Of a stretch of DNA of 64,000 bases, positions 34,996-44,887 are shown in pieces. A program made the position numbers and the translations under genes. Every line of letters starts with the position of its first letter. Position 1 is the first letter of the stretch. The DNA lies in the NCBI GenBank assembly GCA_929200255.1, contig CAKMYZ010000014.1, positions 46,950 to 110,949 on the forward strand. The letters are read 5' to 3'. The DNA comes from an uncultured Alphaproteobacteria bacterium. Lineage in GTDB: Bacteria; Pseudomonadota; Alphaproteobacteria; Rhodobacterales; Rhodobacteraceae. The notes under the pieces are model-generated. The model had not been told where the DNA came from, ran no database searches, and saw only the letters and a program-made list of their open reading frames with translations.

Positions 34996-35217
34996 GGGAG
35001 AAAAGCTCGGCTCTGCGACTGGAAGACGACGCAGTGCCACAACGATACAGCGCCGGACCAACTTCGGGACGGAGGGCCGGTACTATCGCAGTCGCTGACG
35101 TAAACGGGCAAACCCGCCGCGCCAACATGCAAATCACAGGGCCCTGAAATCACAGGGTGTATGAGCTGCCGTTCCCAGGCCTTAGGCCACCACTCACGGA
35201 ACACCGGCAACATGCGA

Positions 35218-35253
35218 CTTAACGTAGCGTTAAGAAAGTCAGGGAAACCTGAC
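35218..35253. repeat. Two adjacent inverted repeats next to the transposase remnant
   Basis: CTTAACG (35218-35224) and CGTTAAG (35228-35234) form a 7-bp-arm palindrome with a TAG centre. Directly after it GTCAGG-GAAA-CCTGAC (35238-35253) is a perfect 6-bp hairpin with a GNRA-type loop. They lie at the left edge of the IS3-like remnant. They could be relics of the element's end or regulatory structure; no function is assigned. Confidence 0.45.
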
Positions 35254-35822
35254 CATTGCCCCCTCCACGCTCTATGCGCATCTGGCCATGGAGAATGACC
35301 CAGACAAAGCGTCTGATCACGCTGAGCGCGACGTTGAATGACTGATGCGAGACATCGACATTGAAGGCGTTCGGCGTGGCAAGACGGCCAAACGACTTGG
35401 CCGGACAGGCCCTGCCATGCCCGCTGGACCGTGTGAACAGGCAGTCCCGAGCGACCATGCCAAGCCAACTCTGGGTGTCGGGTTTTATCCAACTCTCGGC
35501 CTGCCAAGGGTTTGTTCGCGTGGCGTTCGTCATCGACACGTTTGTCAACAAGAGCGTCGGTTGGTGCGTCTCCAGATCGCAGAGAACACAGTTCGTTCTG
35601 GGTGCTTTGGAGCACGCGCTCTATGAAAGAAAGTCGGTTGATTGTTTGATCCATCACAGCGACCGGGGCAGCCAAGGCCTGTCAATCAGATACACATGAA
35701 GGCTGGCTGATGCAGGCTTGGAACCCAGCGTCGGGGCCGTCGGCGACAGTTATGATAATGCGCTGGCTGAAACCATGATCGGTCTGTTCAAAGCCGAAGT
35801 TGTCCACAGAGTGGGGCAGAGT
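35249..35822 (+). pseudogene. Decayed IS3-family transposase (OrfB) remnant
   Basis: Translated fragments in more than one frame match the IS3 OrfB pattern. In order they are TIAPSTLYAHLAMENDPDKAS, then DIDIEGVRRGKT, then CPLDRVNRQSRATMPSQLWV, VAFVIDTF...VGW, LIHHSDRGSQ and SVGAVGDSYDNALAETMIGL. The fragments are interrupted by TGA at 35339-35341, a frameshift between about 35380 and 35425, and TGA at 35697-35699; about 50 residues after the first fragment are missing. The first catalytic Asp (usual WVSDF) is Gly here, though the later HSDRGS Asp and NALAE Glu remain. It is a dead element, also cut at the C-terminus. No intact inverted ends were found. Confidence 0.85.
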
Positions 35823-35963
35823 GATGCCGCAGCCCCGACCTAGCAACATTGAGAATGTCTTGAGGTGCTTGTCGCATATCTCAAATCGGGTCAGTGACGG
35901 CTTGACAGACTGCCACTTTACCGATGTCGTCTGCAATAGCTGTCAGTAACAGGACTATGAACA

Positions 35964-36911
35964 ATGAAAATAGGATTTATCGGCCTTGGCAATGTCGGTG
36001 ACAAGCTCAGCGGCAGCTTGTTGCGGAACGGGCATGATCTGGTCGTTCATGACCTGAATGCTAATCTGGTCACACAGAAGGTTGCGGACGGTGCCAAGGC
36101 GGGCCAAAGCCCGGCCCAGATGATGCGTGATTGTGATGTGGTGATCACCTGCCTGCCTTCACCCGCGGCCTGTGACGCGGTCATGCAGGAGATGTTGCCA
36201 GAGGTGCGTTCGGGCAAGATCTGGATGGAAATGTCCACCACCGATCAGGCAGAGGCTGAACGGCTGGGCGGTCTGGTGATCGCCGCGGGTGGTGCGGCGG
36301 TGGATTGCCCGGTTTCAGGGGGCTGTCACCGGGCTGACACCGGTAACATCTCGATTTTTGCAGGCTGTGATCGCGCCACATTCGAACGTATTCTGCCCTT
36401 GCTGACAACGCTTGGCCGCCGGGTTCTGCACACGGGCGACCTTGGCTCAGCTTCGATGCTCAAAGTGTTGACCAACTATCTTGCGACCGTTCATCTTGTC
36501 GCCAATGCCGAAGCGCTTGTGACAGCCAAGGCCGCCGGAATGGACCTGAACACCGCTTACGAGGCGATCGCGATTTCTTCGGGCACCTCGTTCAGCCATG
36601 TCACGGAAAGCCAGGTTATTCTGAACGGGTCGCGCGATATCTCTTTCACGATGGATCTGGTCAAGAAAGATATCGGCCTGTTCCAGGAGATTGCCGAGCG
36701 TAACAATGTGCCGCTGGAGATTTCGCCACTGATTTGCAAAATCTTCGACGATGGGATCGCCCGCTATGGCGACCGAGAGCTTTCACCCAACATCATCCGC
36801 CGTCTGGAGGACGCCACGGGCCTTGATATCCGTGCGCCGGGTTTCCCGGCCGAGATGACAGACGACGAACCTGAAGAACCCGGATATGAGGTGACGCCGA
36901 CAGGGCTTTAA
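35964..36911 (+). CDS. NAD(P)-dependent oxidoreductase, 3-hydroxyisobutyrate dehydrogenase family
   Basis: The 315-residue protein has an N-terminal Rossmann domain (GFIGLGNVGDKL, 4-15) and a C-terminal helical domain. The substrate loop reads DCPVSGG (114-120, usual DAPVSGG) and the catalytic Lys is Lys167 in GSASMLKVLTNYL. Family members oxidise beta-hydroxy acids such as 3-hydroxyisobutyrate, tartronate semialdehyde or L-serine. The acidic C-terminal extension DDEPEEPGYEVTPTGL is unusual. ATG 35964 is just after the transposase remnant; Shine-Dalgarno is weak. Its stop overlaps the end of the convergent glycosyltransferase gene by 4 bp. The actual substrate is unknown. Confidence 0.87.
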   Translation: MKIGFIGLGNVGDKLSGSLLRNGHDLVVHDLNANLVTQKVADGAKAGQSPAQMMRDCDVVITCLPSPAACDAVMQEMLPEVRSGKIWMEMSTTDQAEAERLGGLVIAAGGAAVDCPVSGGCHRADTGNISIFAGCDRATFERILPLLTTLGRRVLHTGDLGSASMLKVLTNYLATVHLVANAEALVTAKAAGMDLNTAYEAIAISSGTSFSHVTESQVILNGSRDISFTMDLVKKDIGLFQEIAERNNVPLEISPLICKIFDDGIARYGDRELSPNIIRRLEDATGLDIRAPGFPAEMTDDEPEEPGYEVTPTGL

Positions 36912-38200
36912 CCAAATGGTGCGGGCTTTTGCTCTCTGGCACCCAGCACCCATTGGTAAATGTCACTGATCTGCTCGGCGCGCCGCGGCCATGTAAAGGT
37001 CTGGTGAATCCAGCGTTGCCCTTTCTCGCGCAGCGCTAAAAGCTGGGCAGGATTGTCGGCAATCTCGGTCAGGGTCGCGCGCAGGTCGGTGACCAATTGG
37101 TCCCGTGTTGTCAGCGGCAGTTTGAAGCCAAGGTCGGCGGGAATGTTGTCACCCGGCCCACCATAATCGACGATCACGGGGACAAGGCCAATCGCCATCA
37201 TCTCAAGGATCGAGGTGCCGCCGAATTCGCGCACGCTGGGGAATGCAAAGATGTCCGATGCGATCGTAGTGCTTTGCAGGCGTTCGTGCGGCACCCAGCC
37301 ATGCAGGGTGACTGCGTCAGCGATGTCTTCTTCGACGATGATCGTCTTGAGCAGGGGCATCAGTGGGCCGTCACCGATCAGATCAATATGCAGGCGACCA
37401 TCGCGCAAAAGCGGGGCAGCGGCCCGGAGCAAGAGATCAGGTCCTTTGTAGGGGACCATGCGCCCGATAAAGCAAGCGCGCAGCGGCGTGTTCAACCCAT
37501 CTTTGGGCGCTAGTGAGAACCGGTCAGGATCAACGGCGCTTTCCGATATCAGAATGGTCTTCGCGGCCAGCCTTTTGGGCACCTCAGAAGCGGTGGCACT
37601 GGAGCCTGTGATGATCGCGCTCGCCGCCTCCAGCATTCGCCGGTAGCCGGGTGCAAGCCGGTGGACACCACGAATGTAAGACAGATACTCACGCTCGCGC
37701 CGCCGCTCGGTGTCAAAACCCTTGGGCCAGGGCAACCCCCCGTTGATGGGGCCCAGCACAAAGGGCACGCCGATCTTGGCGCATTTGCGTGCGATAGCGG
37801 AATGCGAGGTTGGGCTCATCGGGGTGATCCGGTGGACAATGTCGAATTCCCCCGCGCTAAGCTGATCCTTGAATGTGCGCCAGACCAGCCGTTCGAAATA
37901 GGGGTAGGTCATCGATTGGAACGTCTGAAGCGTTGTCCAGCCTTTGCCTGCGTCACCGCGCAATGTGTTGGCAATCCTCACGGCAGGCGCTTCGAGCCAT
38001 TCGGTGTCAATCGCCGTAAAGTCCTGCCCCTCAACGCGCCCGGCCCTGACGAAGGCGTCGCGGTTCCGGGCCTGCGTGACAACATGGACATCGGCGACCG
38101 CGCGCAGGGCCTCACTATGAAGCCAGCCGATCAAAGGCACGCTGACCCATTCAGGGTTAGCGGCTTCTGCAATGACGAGGACGCGTGGTTTGGCTGGCAT
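36908..38200 (-). CDS. Glycosyltransferase family 4 (GT-B)
   Basis: The 430-residue protein has two Rossmann-like halves. The N-terminal acceptor half starts PRVLVIAEAANPEWVSVPLIGW, and the C-terminal nucleotide-sugar half has ACFIGRMVPYKGPDLLLRAAAPLL, DLIGDGPLMPLL and FAFPSVREFGGTSILEMMAIGLVPVIVDYGG, the EX7E region of GT4. Such enzymes build surface polysaccharides or lipopolysaccharide. ATG 38198-38200 is chosen because the 27 residues upstream are atypical and Ser/Arg-rich. It shares its strand with the PhyH gene (117 bp upstream). No other polysaccharide genes adjoin it. Confidence 0.85.
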   Translation of the reverse strand: MPAKPRVLVIAEAANPEWVSVPLIGWLHSEALRAVADVHVVTQARNRDAFVRAGRVEGQDFTAIDTEWLEAPAVRIANTLRGDAGKGWTTLQTFQSMTYPYFERLVWRTFKDQLSAGEFDIVHRITPMSPTSHSAIARKCAKIGVPFVLGPINGGLPWPKGFDTERRREREYLSYIRGVHRLAPGYRRMLEAASAIITGSSATASEVPKRLAAKTILISESAVDPDRFSLAPKDGLNTPLRACFIGRMVPYKGPDLLLRAAAPLLRDGRLHIDLIGDGPLMPLLKTIIVEEDIADAVTLHGWVPHERLQSTTIASDIFAFPSVREFGGTSILEMMAIGLVPVIVDYGGPGDNIPADLGFKLPLTTRDQLVTDLRATLTEIADNPAQLLALREKGQRWIHQTFTWPRRAEQISDIYQWVLGAREQKPAPFG

Positions 38201-38317
38201 CAGTTGACTGTTTTGGGGCCGGTGGGGAACTTGGCGGAACGCTACCGTGCTGGTGGCGGAACGGCAAGCACCGCCCAGCATGTCGGCAACGCCACTTGAC
38301 CATGGCGCTGGTGGGCA

Positions 38318-39112
38318 TCAACGTTGGTAGATCACGGGAAACCAGTCTTCGCGCAGGGGCTGCCCCGGCTTCATATCATGGCCCGGAAATGGTGGAGATG
38401 TTGGCCCCGGCCTTTCCACATATCGCGCGTCATCGCCGATGAGGCGCAGTGAGAATGCGCGGCGGCGTATGTCGGATGTATTGCCGCGCGCGCCATGCAA
38501 TATGGCATAGCTAAAGGCAACGGCATCGCCCGGTTCCATCGCCCATTCCTTGATGTCCATGCCTTCGGCATCCGGGTCGGGCACCGGCATGTAATCATCC
38601 TCGTTTGGAAAGAAACTGGTATCAGCCAACCAACGCTTTGGCAGAATCGGCTTTGGCCAGGCATGGCTACCCGCCACGCAACGCAGACTGGCATCTGTTA
38701 CAGGGTCCATTGGCGACCAGAAGCTGACGTTTTGCACGCCGTCCACAAAATAGTAGGGGCCATCCTGATGCCACGGCGTTGGTTTTGACGTACCGGGTTC
38801 CTTGACCAAAACATGGTCGTGAAACACCTGCACGCGGTTGGACGTCATCAGGTCGGCGGCGACCTCTGCGGCTGGCGAGTTTTCGATCACCTGCCGGAAT
38901 TCGGGGATGCGGGTCCAGTTGCAGTAGTCATCAAAGAACCGACCGGCTTCACCCTCTTTAAGGTTCTCGGCGGCGTAGGGGCCGGGTGCGTCCATGTTGC
39001 GCGCGATCCCGTTGCGGAGTGTGTCCACGTGGTCGGCGAAAAGACCCTTGATCAGGACCACTCCGTCGGCCTGAAAGGCATCAACATGCGCTTGGGTGAT
39101 AAGTGGGTGCAT
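38318..39112 (-). CDS. Phytanoyl-CoA dioxygenase (PhyH) family protein
   Basis: The 264-residue Fe(II)/2-oxoglutarate dioxygenase has the metal triad His115-x-Asp117 (WHQDGPYY) and His206 (LHGARGN), plus a likely 2-oxoglutarate arginine a few residues later (RRRAFSLRLIGDD). Relatives hydroxylate phytanoyl-CoA, ectoine, or small natural products; here no ectoine genes adjoin it. It precedes hutC-hutF on the same strand by 104 bp, so it is probably a separate unit. The substrate is unknown. Confidence 0.85.
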   Translation of the reverse strand: MHPLITQAHVDAFQADGVVLIKGLFADHVDTLRNGIARNMDAPGPYAAENLKEGEAGRFFDDYCNWTRIPEFRQVIENSPAAEVAADLMTSNRVQVFHDHVLVKEPGTSKPTPWHQDGPYYFVDGVQNVSFWSPMDPVTDASLRCVAGSHAWPKPILPKRWLADTSFFPNEDDYMPVPDPDAEGMDIKEWAMEPGDAVAFSYAILHGARGNTSDIRRRAFSLRLIGDDARYVERPGPTSPPFPGHDMKPGQPLREDWFPVIYQR

Positions 39113-39216
39113 GGCTGCGGTGCTCCTATGGTTTTTCGAGCCGTATCATTTTTGCGCAATTGCATCCATTGCCATGTTTGTTGCCCGGCGCGCGGCCCGA
39201 TCGAAAGGACCTGCCT

Positions 39217-39918
39217 CTAAAGCACCGTCCGCATCTGGTGTCCGGGTGCAAACACAATGCGCACCTTGGTCACAGCATCGCTGCGGTTCCATGTCAAACG
39301 ATCGATAATGAACAAGGCCGCACCGGCGGCACAACCCAAGGCCTGTGCTTCGACGTCGGTTGCATTGACCGCCGAAAATGCGATGTCACCGTGGGTGTAA
39401 GGCGCGTGCCTGAGCAGCCACTCATTGCTGCTGATTTCATCAAAGCGCTCTTCCGCAGCCTCTGGGACAACATCAAGACGGATCCATCGGTCCTCAAGCG
39501 CATAGGGCTGCCCATCCGCCAAATGCAGCGCCTTGAGATAAAGCATGGCTGTTTCGGGCGATGATTGCATTGCCGCGCTCACAGCCGTCGGGGGGATGGT
39601 GGTTTTGCGCGCGATCAGCCGGTGATCATAGCGCTGTCCGCGTGCTTCAACATCCATGCGGATGACCGAGATATCCAATGTGGCCTTTGCGACGGGTTGG
39701 GCCGCAACGCGGGTGCCAGCCTTGCGGCGGCGATCAAGCAGGCCGGTTTCAGCCAGCGTGCGCAGCGCCCGGTTAACCGTGGCCCGTGAGCAGCCGAATT
39801 CTTCTGCCAGATCCGCCTCATTGGGGATCAGATCGCCGGGCGGCCATTCTCGGGCGTGGATGCGGCGCAGAACTTCTTCCTGAACGCTTTGCCAACTACG
39901 GAATTGGGGTTTGGTCAA
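39217..39918 (-). CDS. hutC: Histidine utilisation repressor
   Basis: The 233-residue GntR-family regulator has a winged HTH (EADLAEEFGCSRATVNRALRTLAETGLL, about 34-61) and a UTRA ligand domain of the HutC branch. In relatives, urocanate releases HutC from hut promoters. Its ATG overlaps the hutF stop (ATGA), so it is the second gene of the leftward hut transcript and probably represses its own synthesis. The divergent promoter at 41291-41342 has GTAC-centred palindromes that are good HutC sites. N-terminal basic HTH and length are standard. Confidence 0.9.
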   Translation of the reverse strand: MTKPQFRSWQSVQEEVLRRIHAREWPPGDLIPNEADLAEEFGCSRATVNRALRTLAETGLLDRRRKAGTRVAAQPVAKATLDISVIRMDVEARGQRYDHRLIARKTTIPPTAVSAAMQSSPETAMLYLKALHLADGQPYALEDRWIRLDVVPEAAEERFDEISSNEWLLRHAPYTHGDIAFSAVNATDVEAQALGCAAGAALFIIDRLTWNRSDAVTKVRIVFAPGHQMRTVL

Positions 39919-41279
39919 ATCGCGTCCTTCAACTCGTCAAGCGTGCGGCGATAAGCATCAGTGATCGCAGCGCGGTGGATGTGTTGGCCGCGTTGTACCA
40001 TGTGGCGGCCAGCGGACCAAACATCTGTGACTAAACTGTCGTCGCCTGCAAAGATCCAGCTATCCAACGCGGTGTCCTCTGTGCGCCCCGCAAGGTGGAT
40101 GGACGTATCATCAAGGCTCATCAAATCGGCCCATTGGCCTGGCGCGATTGTACCAGACTTGCGCCCGGTTGCCACAGCACCACCCGCGCATATCGCATCA
40201 AACAAGCGGCGGCCTGTTGCGTGATCCGGTGTTGCAAAGGCCGCGCGGCTGTTGTCGCGCAGACGTTGCGAATAATCGAGGGTGCGCAGTTCTTCGGAAA
40301 GTGCGATGCGAATATTGCTGTCAGACCCAACCGCGATCTTGCCCGGATTTTCCATCCAGCGGATGCCATCAAAGATGCCATCGCCAAGGCTGCTTTCGGT
40401 GATCGGACACAGGCCAGCAACCGCCCCGCATTGGGCAAGCCGTGCCGTTTCAGCAGGCGTCATCTGTGTGCAATGGATCAGGCACCAACGCGCATCCAGC
40501 CCCATGTTATCAATTGCCCATTCCACCGGCCGCGCACCCCAATGCTGCTTGACCTCATCGACCTCTGGTATTTGTTCGGCCAGATGCATGTGGATCGGGC
40601 CAGCAGGGAAAAGCGCGCCATAGGCCCGCAAATCTTGCGGTGCAACAGCACGCAGCGAATGGGGGGCCACGCCCATGGCAGTGTCAGCAGGAAGGCTTTG
40701 AAGCGCATTCGTAGCCTCACCATGCAGCCGCTGAAACCGTTCCAGATCATTGCCAAAACGCACTTGTCCAGCCGCGAGCCCGCGCCCATCGCAGCCGCCA
40801 AACTGATAGTGAACCGGCAACAGGCACAGCCCGATCCCGGTTTGCGCGGCGGCGGCCGCGATCCTTTGGGACGTTTCCGCCAGATTGTCATAGGGCACGC
40901 CGCCCGGCTGATGGTGCAGATAGTGAAATTCGGCATTGGTGGCATAGCCTGCTTCGAGCATTTCCATCTGCACAAGTGCCGTGATTGCCTCGATATGATC
41001 AGGGGTCAGCCGGTCCAGAAACCGGAACATCAATTGCCGCCATGTCCAGAAGCTATCATTGGTATGGGGGCCGCGCGCTTCGGTCAGGCCAGCCATCGCA
41101 CGCTGGAACCCATGCGAATGCACATTGACCGGGGCAGGGAGCAAAATACCAAAGCTCTGACCTTCCTGTGGTGCGTCCGGCGTGACGTTTCCAATCTGAC
41201 CTGTGGCGTCAACTTCAACCAAGACATCCTGCGCCCAACCCTGTGGCAGCAATGCGTTCCGCGCCCAAATCGTTTTCAT
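39915..41279 (-). CDS. hutF: Formimidoylglutamate deiminase
   Basis: The 454-residue amidohydrolase converts N-formimidoyl-L-glutamate to N-formyl-L-glutamate and ammonia, the fourth step of the HutF-HutG branch of histidine breakdown. Metal ligands are in [13 protein letters not shown] (HxH), [17 protein letters not shown] and [11 protein letters not shown], the subtype III amidohydrolase order. The start is the second of two adjacent ATGs (41279; the other is at 41282), because the AGGGG Shine-Dalgarno sits at better spacing. It is divergent from hutI and coupled to hutC downstream. Confidence 0.93.
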   Translation of the reverse strand: MKTIWARNALLPQGWAQDVLVEVDATGQIGNVTPDAPQEGQSFGILLPAPVNVHSHGFQRAMAGLTEARGPHTNDSFWTWRQLMFRFLDRLTPDHIEAITALVQMEMLEAGYATNAEFHYLHHQPGGVPYDNLAETSQRIAAAAAQTGIGLCLLPVHYQFGGCDGRGLAAGQVRFGNDLERFQRLHGEATNALQSLPADTAMGVAPHSLRAVAPQDLRAYGALFPAGPIHMHLAEQIPEVDEVKQHWGARPVEWAIDNMGLDARWCLIHCTQMTPAETARLAQCGAVAGLCPITESSLGDGIFDGIRWMENPGKIAVGSDSNIRIALSEELRTLDYSQRLRDNSRAAFATPDHATGRRLFDAICAGGAVATGRKSGTIAPGQWADLMSLDDTSIHLAGRTEDTALDSWIFAGDDSLVTDVWSAGRHMVQRGQHIHRAAITDAYRRTLDELKDAI

Positions 41280-41290
41280 CATAGCCCCTG

Positions 41291-41342
41291 TTGACAGATT
41301 ATTATGTACATACTTAATATTATTAAACGTACATTTAATCAA
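41291..41342. promoter_or_regulatory. Divergent hut promoters sharing a -10 element, with HutC-like palindromes
   Basis: Rightward (hutI): TTGACA at 41291-41296 and TTAATA at 41314-41319, spacing 17. Leftward (hutF): TTGATT (plus 41342-41337) and TATTAA, which is the reverse of the same 41314-41319 bases, spacing 17. The -10 hexamer is thus read on both strands. TATGTACATA (41303-41312) is a perfect 10-bp palindrome in the right spacer, and CGTACA (41328-41333) lies in the left spacer 23 bp away. TTAATA-T-TATTAA (41314-41326) is another palindrome. HutC (GntR/UTRA) is the natural candidate; binding is inferred. Confidence 0.65.
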
Positions 41343-41355
41343 GCGAGTCGCTCTG

Positions 41356-42549
41356 ATGATTTTGACAAACGCGACCATTGCCATACTCACCGATGATGCC
41401 AGCTTTGGGCTGATTGCAGATGGGACAATTGCAATTGAGGGTGACCGGATTGTCTGGGTTGGTGCATCCAAAGATCTGCCGACGCAGTATCAAAGCGATG
41501 CCGCGCAGGACGTTGAGCAACGCTTGGTCACACCCGCCCTGATCGATTGTCATAGCCATGTCGTTTTTGGCGGCAACCGCGCGGCAGAGTTTGAACAACG
41601 CCTGAATGGCGTAAGCTATGAGGAGGTCGCGAAGGCAGGCGGCGGGATCGTCTCAACGGTTACGGCGACGCGGATGGCGACCGAAGATGACCTGCTCAAA
41701 GATGCGCTGACCCGTGTTGATGCGATGATCGCCGAAGGGGTGACCCTGCTTGAGGTCAAATCCGGCTATGGGCTGGACCGTGACACGGAACTCAAGATGT
41801 TGCGTGTGGCGCGTGCCATTGCCGCCTGCCGTCCCATCCGTGTGCACACAAGTTTCCTGGGCGCACATGCCGTACCGCCCGAATATACCGGTCGCCCGGA
41901 CGCCTATATTGATGAGGTCTGCATTCCCACCTTGCAGGCCGCCCATGCGGAGGGGCTGGTTGATGCGGTGGATGGTTTTTGCGAGGGCATCGCCTTTGAT
42001 GCAGCGCAGATTGCGCGCGTCTTTGATGCTGCCCGCGCGTTGGGTCTGCCGGTCAAGCTGCATGCAGAGCAGCTGTCCAACATTGGTGGGGCGCAACTGG
42101 CTGCGCGTTATGGGGCTTTGTCTGCTGATCATCTGGAGTATGCCAACGATGCAGATGCGGCAGCACTGGCGCAAGCAGGGACCGTCGCGGTCATTCTGCC
42201 GGGCGCATTCTATACCCTGCGTGAAACGCAAGCGCCGCCAATCGCCGCCTTTCGCAAACATCGGGTGCCGATGGCGCTGGCGACCGATTGTAACCCGGGA
42301 TCGTCCCCGCTTGCGTCGCTTTTGCTGACCATGAACATGGGCTGCACGCTGTTCCGCATGACCCCGCTTGAGGCGCTTTTGGGTGTCACCCGCCATGCGG
42401 CGCAGGCCCTCGGGCAGGCGGATCGCGGCACCATCAGACCCGGCGCGTTTGCAGACCTTTGTATTTGGGATGCGGCCCATCCCGCTGAACTTTCATATCG
42501 CATCGGGTTCAACCCCTTGCATTCACGCATATTTCAAGGTGCCCAATGA
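41356..42549 (+). CDS. hutI: Imidazolonepropionase
   Basis: The 397-residue amidohydrolase opens the imidazolone ring of 4-imidazolone-5-propionate to give formimidoylglutamate. Signatures are [40 protein letters not shown] (metal/substrate His) and [17 protein letters not shown] (Asp). ATG 41356 is chosen because [11 protein letters not shown] begins the first strand; the frame upstream crosses the promoter. The ATG of hutH overlaps its stop (ATGA). First gene of hutI-H-G-U. Confidence 0.93.
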   Translation: MILTNATIAILTDDASFGLIADGTIAIEGDRIVWVGASKDLPTQYQSDAAQDVEQRLVTPALIDCHSHVVFGGNRAAEFEQRLNGVSYEEVAKAGGGIVSTVTATRMATEDDLLKDALTRVDAMIAEGVTLLEVKSGYGLDRDTELKMLRVARAIAACRPIRVHTSFLGAHAVPPEYTGRPDAYIDEVCIPTLQAAHAEGLVDAVDGFCEGIAFDAAQIARVFDAARALGLPVKLHAEQLSNIGGAQLAARYGALSADHLEYANDADAAALAQAGTVAVILPGAFYTLRETQAPPIAAFRKHRVPMALATDCNPGSSPLASLLLTMNMGCTLFRMTPLEALLGVTRHAAQALGQADRGTIRPGAFADLCIWDAAHPAELSYRIGFNPLHSRIFQGAQ

Positions 42550-44087
42550 CAATCACACTTACCCCTGGCACAGCCACATTGGCCCAGCTTCACGATATCT
42601 GGCGCAATGAACGTGCCGCTGTGCTGGACCCCGCTGCACACGACGGCATCGCCGCCTCTGCCGCGCTTGTTGCGCAGGCGGCGGCAGGTGAGGATGCAAT
42701 TTACGGTGTGAATACGGGCTTTGGCAAACTGGCCAGCGTCAAGATCGCAGCACAGGACACAGCAGCCCTGCAACGCAATCTGATCCTGTCGCATTGCTGT
42801 GGCGTGGGTGATCCTTTGGATGTTCCAACGACGCGGTTGATGATGGTTCTCAAGTTGCTGTCACTGGGGCGCGGTGCCTCTGGTGTGGCAATGACCACGA
42901 TCAGGCTGATCGAACAGATGCTGGAAAAGGGCGTGACACCTGTCATTCCGTCACAAGGGTCGGTCGGGGCGTCAGGCGACCTGGCACCATTGGCCCATAT
43001 GGCGGCAACAATGATCGGCGCGGGCGAGGCGATGTTTGCTGGCGCGCGCATGGGGTCGGAGGCCGCGCTGAAGCAAGCGGGGCTGGTGCCCATCACGCTT
43101 GGCCCGAAAGAGGGATTGGCCCTGATCAACGGCACGCAGTTCTCGACGGCTTGCGCTTTGGTCGGGCTATGGGGGGCATGGTCAAACGCGGCAGCCAGTG
43201 TTGTCACCTGTGCATTGTCGACCGATGCCATCATGGGCTCAACCGCCCCCTTGCAGGACGCCATCCACACGTTGCGCGGTCATGCCGGCCAGATTGCTGT
43301 CGCGCGCGCGCAGCGCGCACTGATGGCGGGATCCGAGATTCGGGAAAGTCACCGTGAAGGCGACACCCGCGTGCAGGATCCATATTGCATCCGCTGCCAA
43401 CCGCAGGTGACCGGTGCCGCGATGGATCTGCTCCACTTTGCCGGGCGCACGCTCGAGGTCGAGGCGAATGCCGTCACTGACAATCCGCTTGTTCTGGTCG
43501 ATGATGGTCTGATCGTCTCGGGTGGGAATTTCCATGCAGAGCCGGTTGGCTTTGCTGCGGATCAGATCGCGATTGCCGTCTCTGAAATCGGGGCCATTGC
43601 ACAGCGTCGTGTGGCCCTGATGGTTGACCCCACGCTATCCTTTGATCTGCCGCCGTTCTTGACGCCTGATCCGGGGCTCAATTCCGGCCTGATGATAGCA
43701 GAGGTCACAACCGCCGCATTGATGAGCGAAAACAAGCATCTGGCGAACCCCTGCACAACCGACAGCACGCCGACCTCTGCCAACCAGGAAGATCATGTCA
43801 GTATGGCAGCCCATGCCGCCCGACGCCTGACCCGTATGAACGCGAACCTCAACGTCATTTTGGGGGTCGAGGCGATTTGCGGCGCGCAAGGCATAACGTT
43901 CCGCGCGCCGTTGCAAACCAGCAATGACCTTCAGGCCGTCATCGCTGTTCTGCGCCGTGACGTGCCGGAATTGGCCGAAGATCGCTACATGGCCCCCGCA
44001 CTGGAAAGTGGTGCAAAGATGATCGCCGATGAACGCTTGATTGATGCGGTTCCACTGCCCGAATACGTCAAAGGGCAGGCCGGATGA
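42546..44087 (+). CDS. hutH: Histidine ammonia-lyase
   Basis: The 513-residue enzyme deaminates L-histidine to urocanate, the committed step. The MIO electrophile forms from Ala142-Ser143-Gly144 in [14 protein letters not shown], and the catalytic Tyr53 is in [10 protein letters not shown]; both positions equal those of the Pseudomonas enzyme. [12 protein letters not shown] and [14 protein letters not shown] complete the signature set. It overlaps hutI upstream and hutG downstream by 4 bp each. Length is normal. Confidence 0.96.
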   Translation: MTITLTPGTATLAQLHDIWRNERAAVLDPAAHDGIAASAALVAQAAAGEDAIYGVNTGFGKLASVKIAAQDTAALQRNLILSHCCGVGDPLDVPTTRLMMVLKLLSLGRGASGVAMTTIRLIEQMLEKGVTPVIPSQGSVGASGDLAPLAHMAATMIGAGEAMFAGARMGSEAALKQAGLVPITLGPKEGLALINGTQFSTACALVGLWGAWSNAAASVVTCALSTDAIMGSTAPLQDAIHTLRGHAGQIAVARAQRALMAGSEIRESHREGDTRVQDPYCIRCQPQVTGAAMDLLHFAGRTLEVEANAVTDNPLVLVDDGLIVSGGNFHAEPVGFAADQIAIAVSEIGAIAQRRVALMVDPTLSFDLPPFLTPDPGLNSGLMIAEVTTAALMSENKHLANPCTTDSTPTSANQEDHVSMAAHAARRLTRMNANLNVILGVEAICGAQGITFRAPLQTSNDLQAVIAVLRRDVPELAEDRYMAPALESGAKMIADERLIDAVPLPEYVKGQAG

Positions 44088-44887
44088 TGACACCAGTCGA
44101 AATTCAGCAGGGTGATAGCCCGATTGTGCTGGGGGTGCCGCATACCGGTACATTTCTGCCCGATGATGTCACCGCGACGCTGAATGAAAACGGGCGGGCA
44201 CTTACTGATACAGATTGGCATATCGATCAGCTTTATCAGGGGCTTATGCCTAGTGTGACAACTGTCCGGGCGACGTTCCACCGTTATGTTATTGACGCCA
44301 ACCGTGCCCCGGATGGCGGCAGCCTTTATCCAGGGCAGAACACCACAGGCCTTGTGCCGCTGACTGATTTTGACGGTCACGGGATTTGGAATGAAGCACC
44401 GACGGACAGCGACATCGCAGCGCGTCAAACGCGCTTTCACGCGCCTTACCATGCGGCGCTTAAGGCGGAACTTGAACGGGTGCGCGCACGTCACGGCATT
44501 GCGATCCTTTATGATTGTCATTCCATCCGTTCACAGATTCCGTTTCTGTTTGAAGGCACGCTGCCGGATTTCAACATCGGGACCAATCTGGGCACGACCT
44601 GCGACCCGATGATCGCAGCTGCGGTGACGCAGGTTTGTGAAAAGGCACAAGGCTATTCCACAACCAGCAACGGCCGTTTCAAAGGCGGCTGGACCACCCG
44701 CCACTATGGTCAGCCATCCCAAGGCATCCATGCCATCCAGATGGAACTCGCACAATCGACCTATCTGAGCGCTGAAGCGTCTCCATGGCACTACGACACC
44801 GTCAAAGCGGACGCTCTGCGCACGCATCTGACATCCATCCTGACAAGCCTTGCCGTATTGGCACCCCGTCTGAAAGGTTCAAAATGA
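44084..44887 (+). CDS. hutG: N-formylglutamate amidohydrolase
   Basis: The 267-residue metallohydrolase hydrolyses N-formylglutamate to glutamate and formate, the last step after Hut[16 protein letters not shown] holds the first metal His, [13 protein letters not shown] the second set, and [16 protein letters not shown] the conserved C-terminal block. The ATG at 44084 overlaps the hutH stop; a second ATG follows directly. Its stop overlaps the hutU start. The presence of HutF and HutG shows the five-step route to glutamate plus formate rather than the formamide route. Confidence 0.92.
   Translation: MMTPVEIQQGDSPIVLGVPHTGTFLPDDVTATLNENGRALTDTDWHIDQLYQGLMPSVTTVRATFHRYVIDANRAPDGGSLYPGQNTTGLVPLTDFDGHGIWNEAPTDSDIAARQTRFHAPYHAALKAELERVRARHGIAILYDCHSIRSQIPFLFEGTLPDFNIGTNLGTTCDPMIAAAVTQVCEKAQGYSTTSNGRFKGGWTTRHYGQPSQGIHAIQMELAQSTYLSAEASPWHYDTVKADALRTHLTSILTSLAVLAPRLKGSK

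Noticed and set aside
40095..41294. 399-codon plus-strand frame opposite hutF
   Set aside because: hutF has its metal motifs and coupling to hutC; the plus-strand product shows none.
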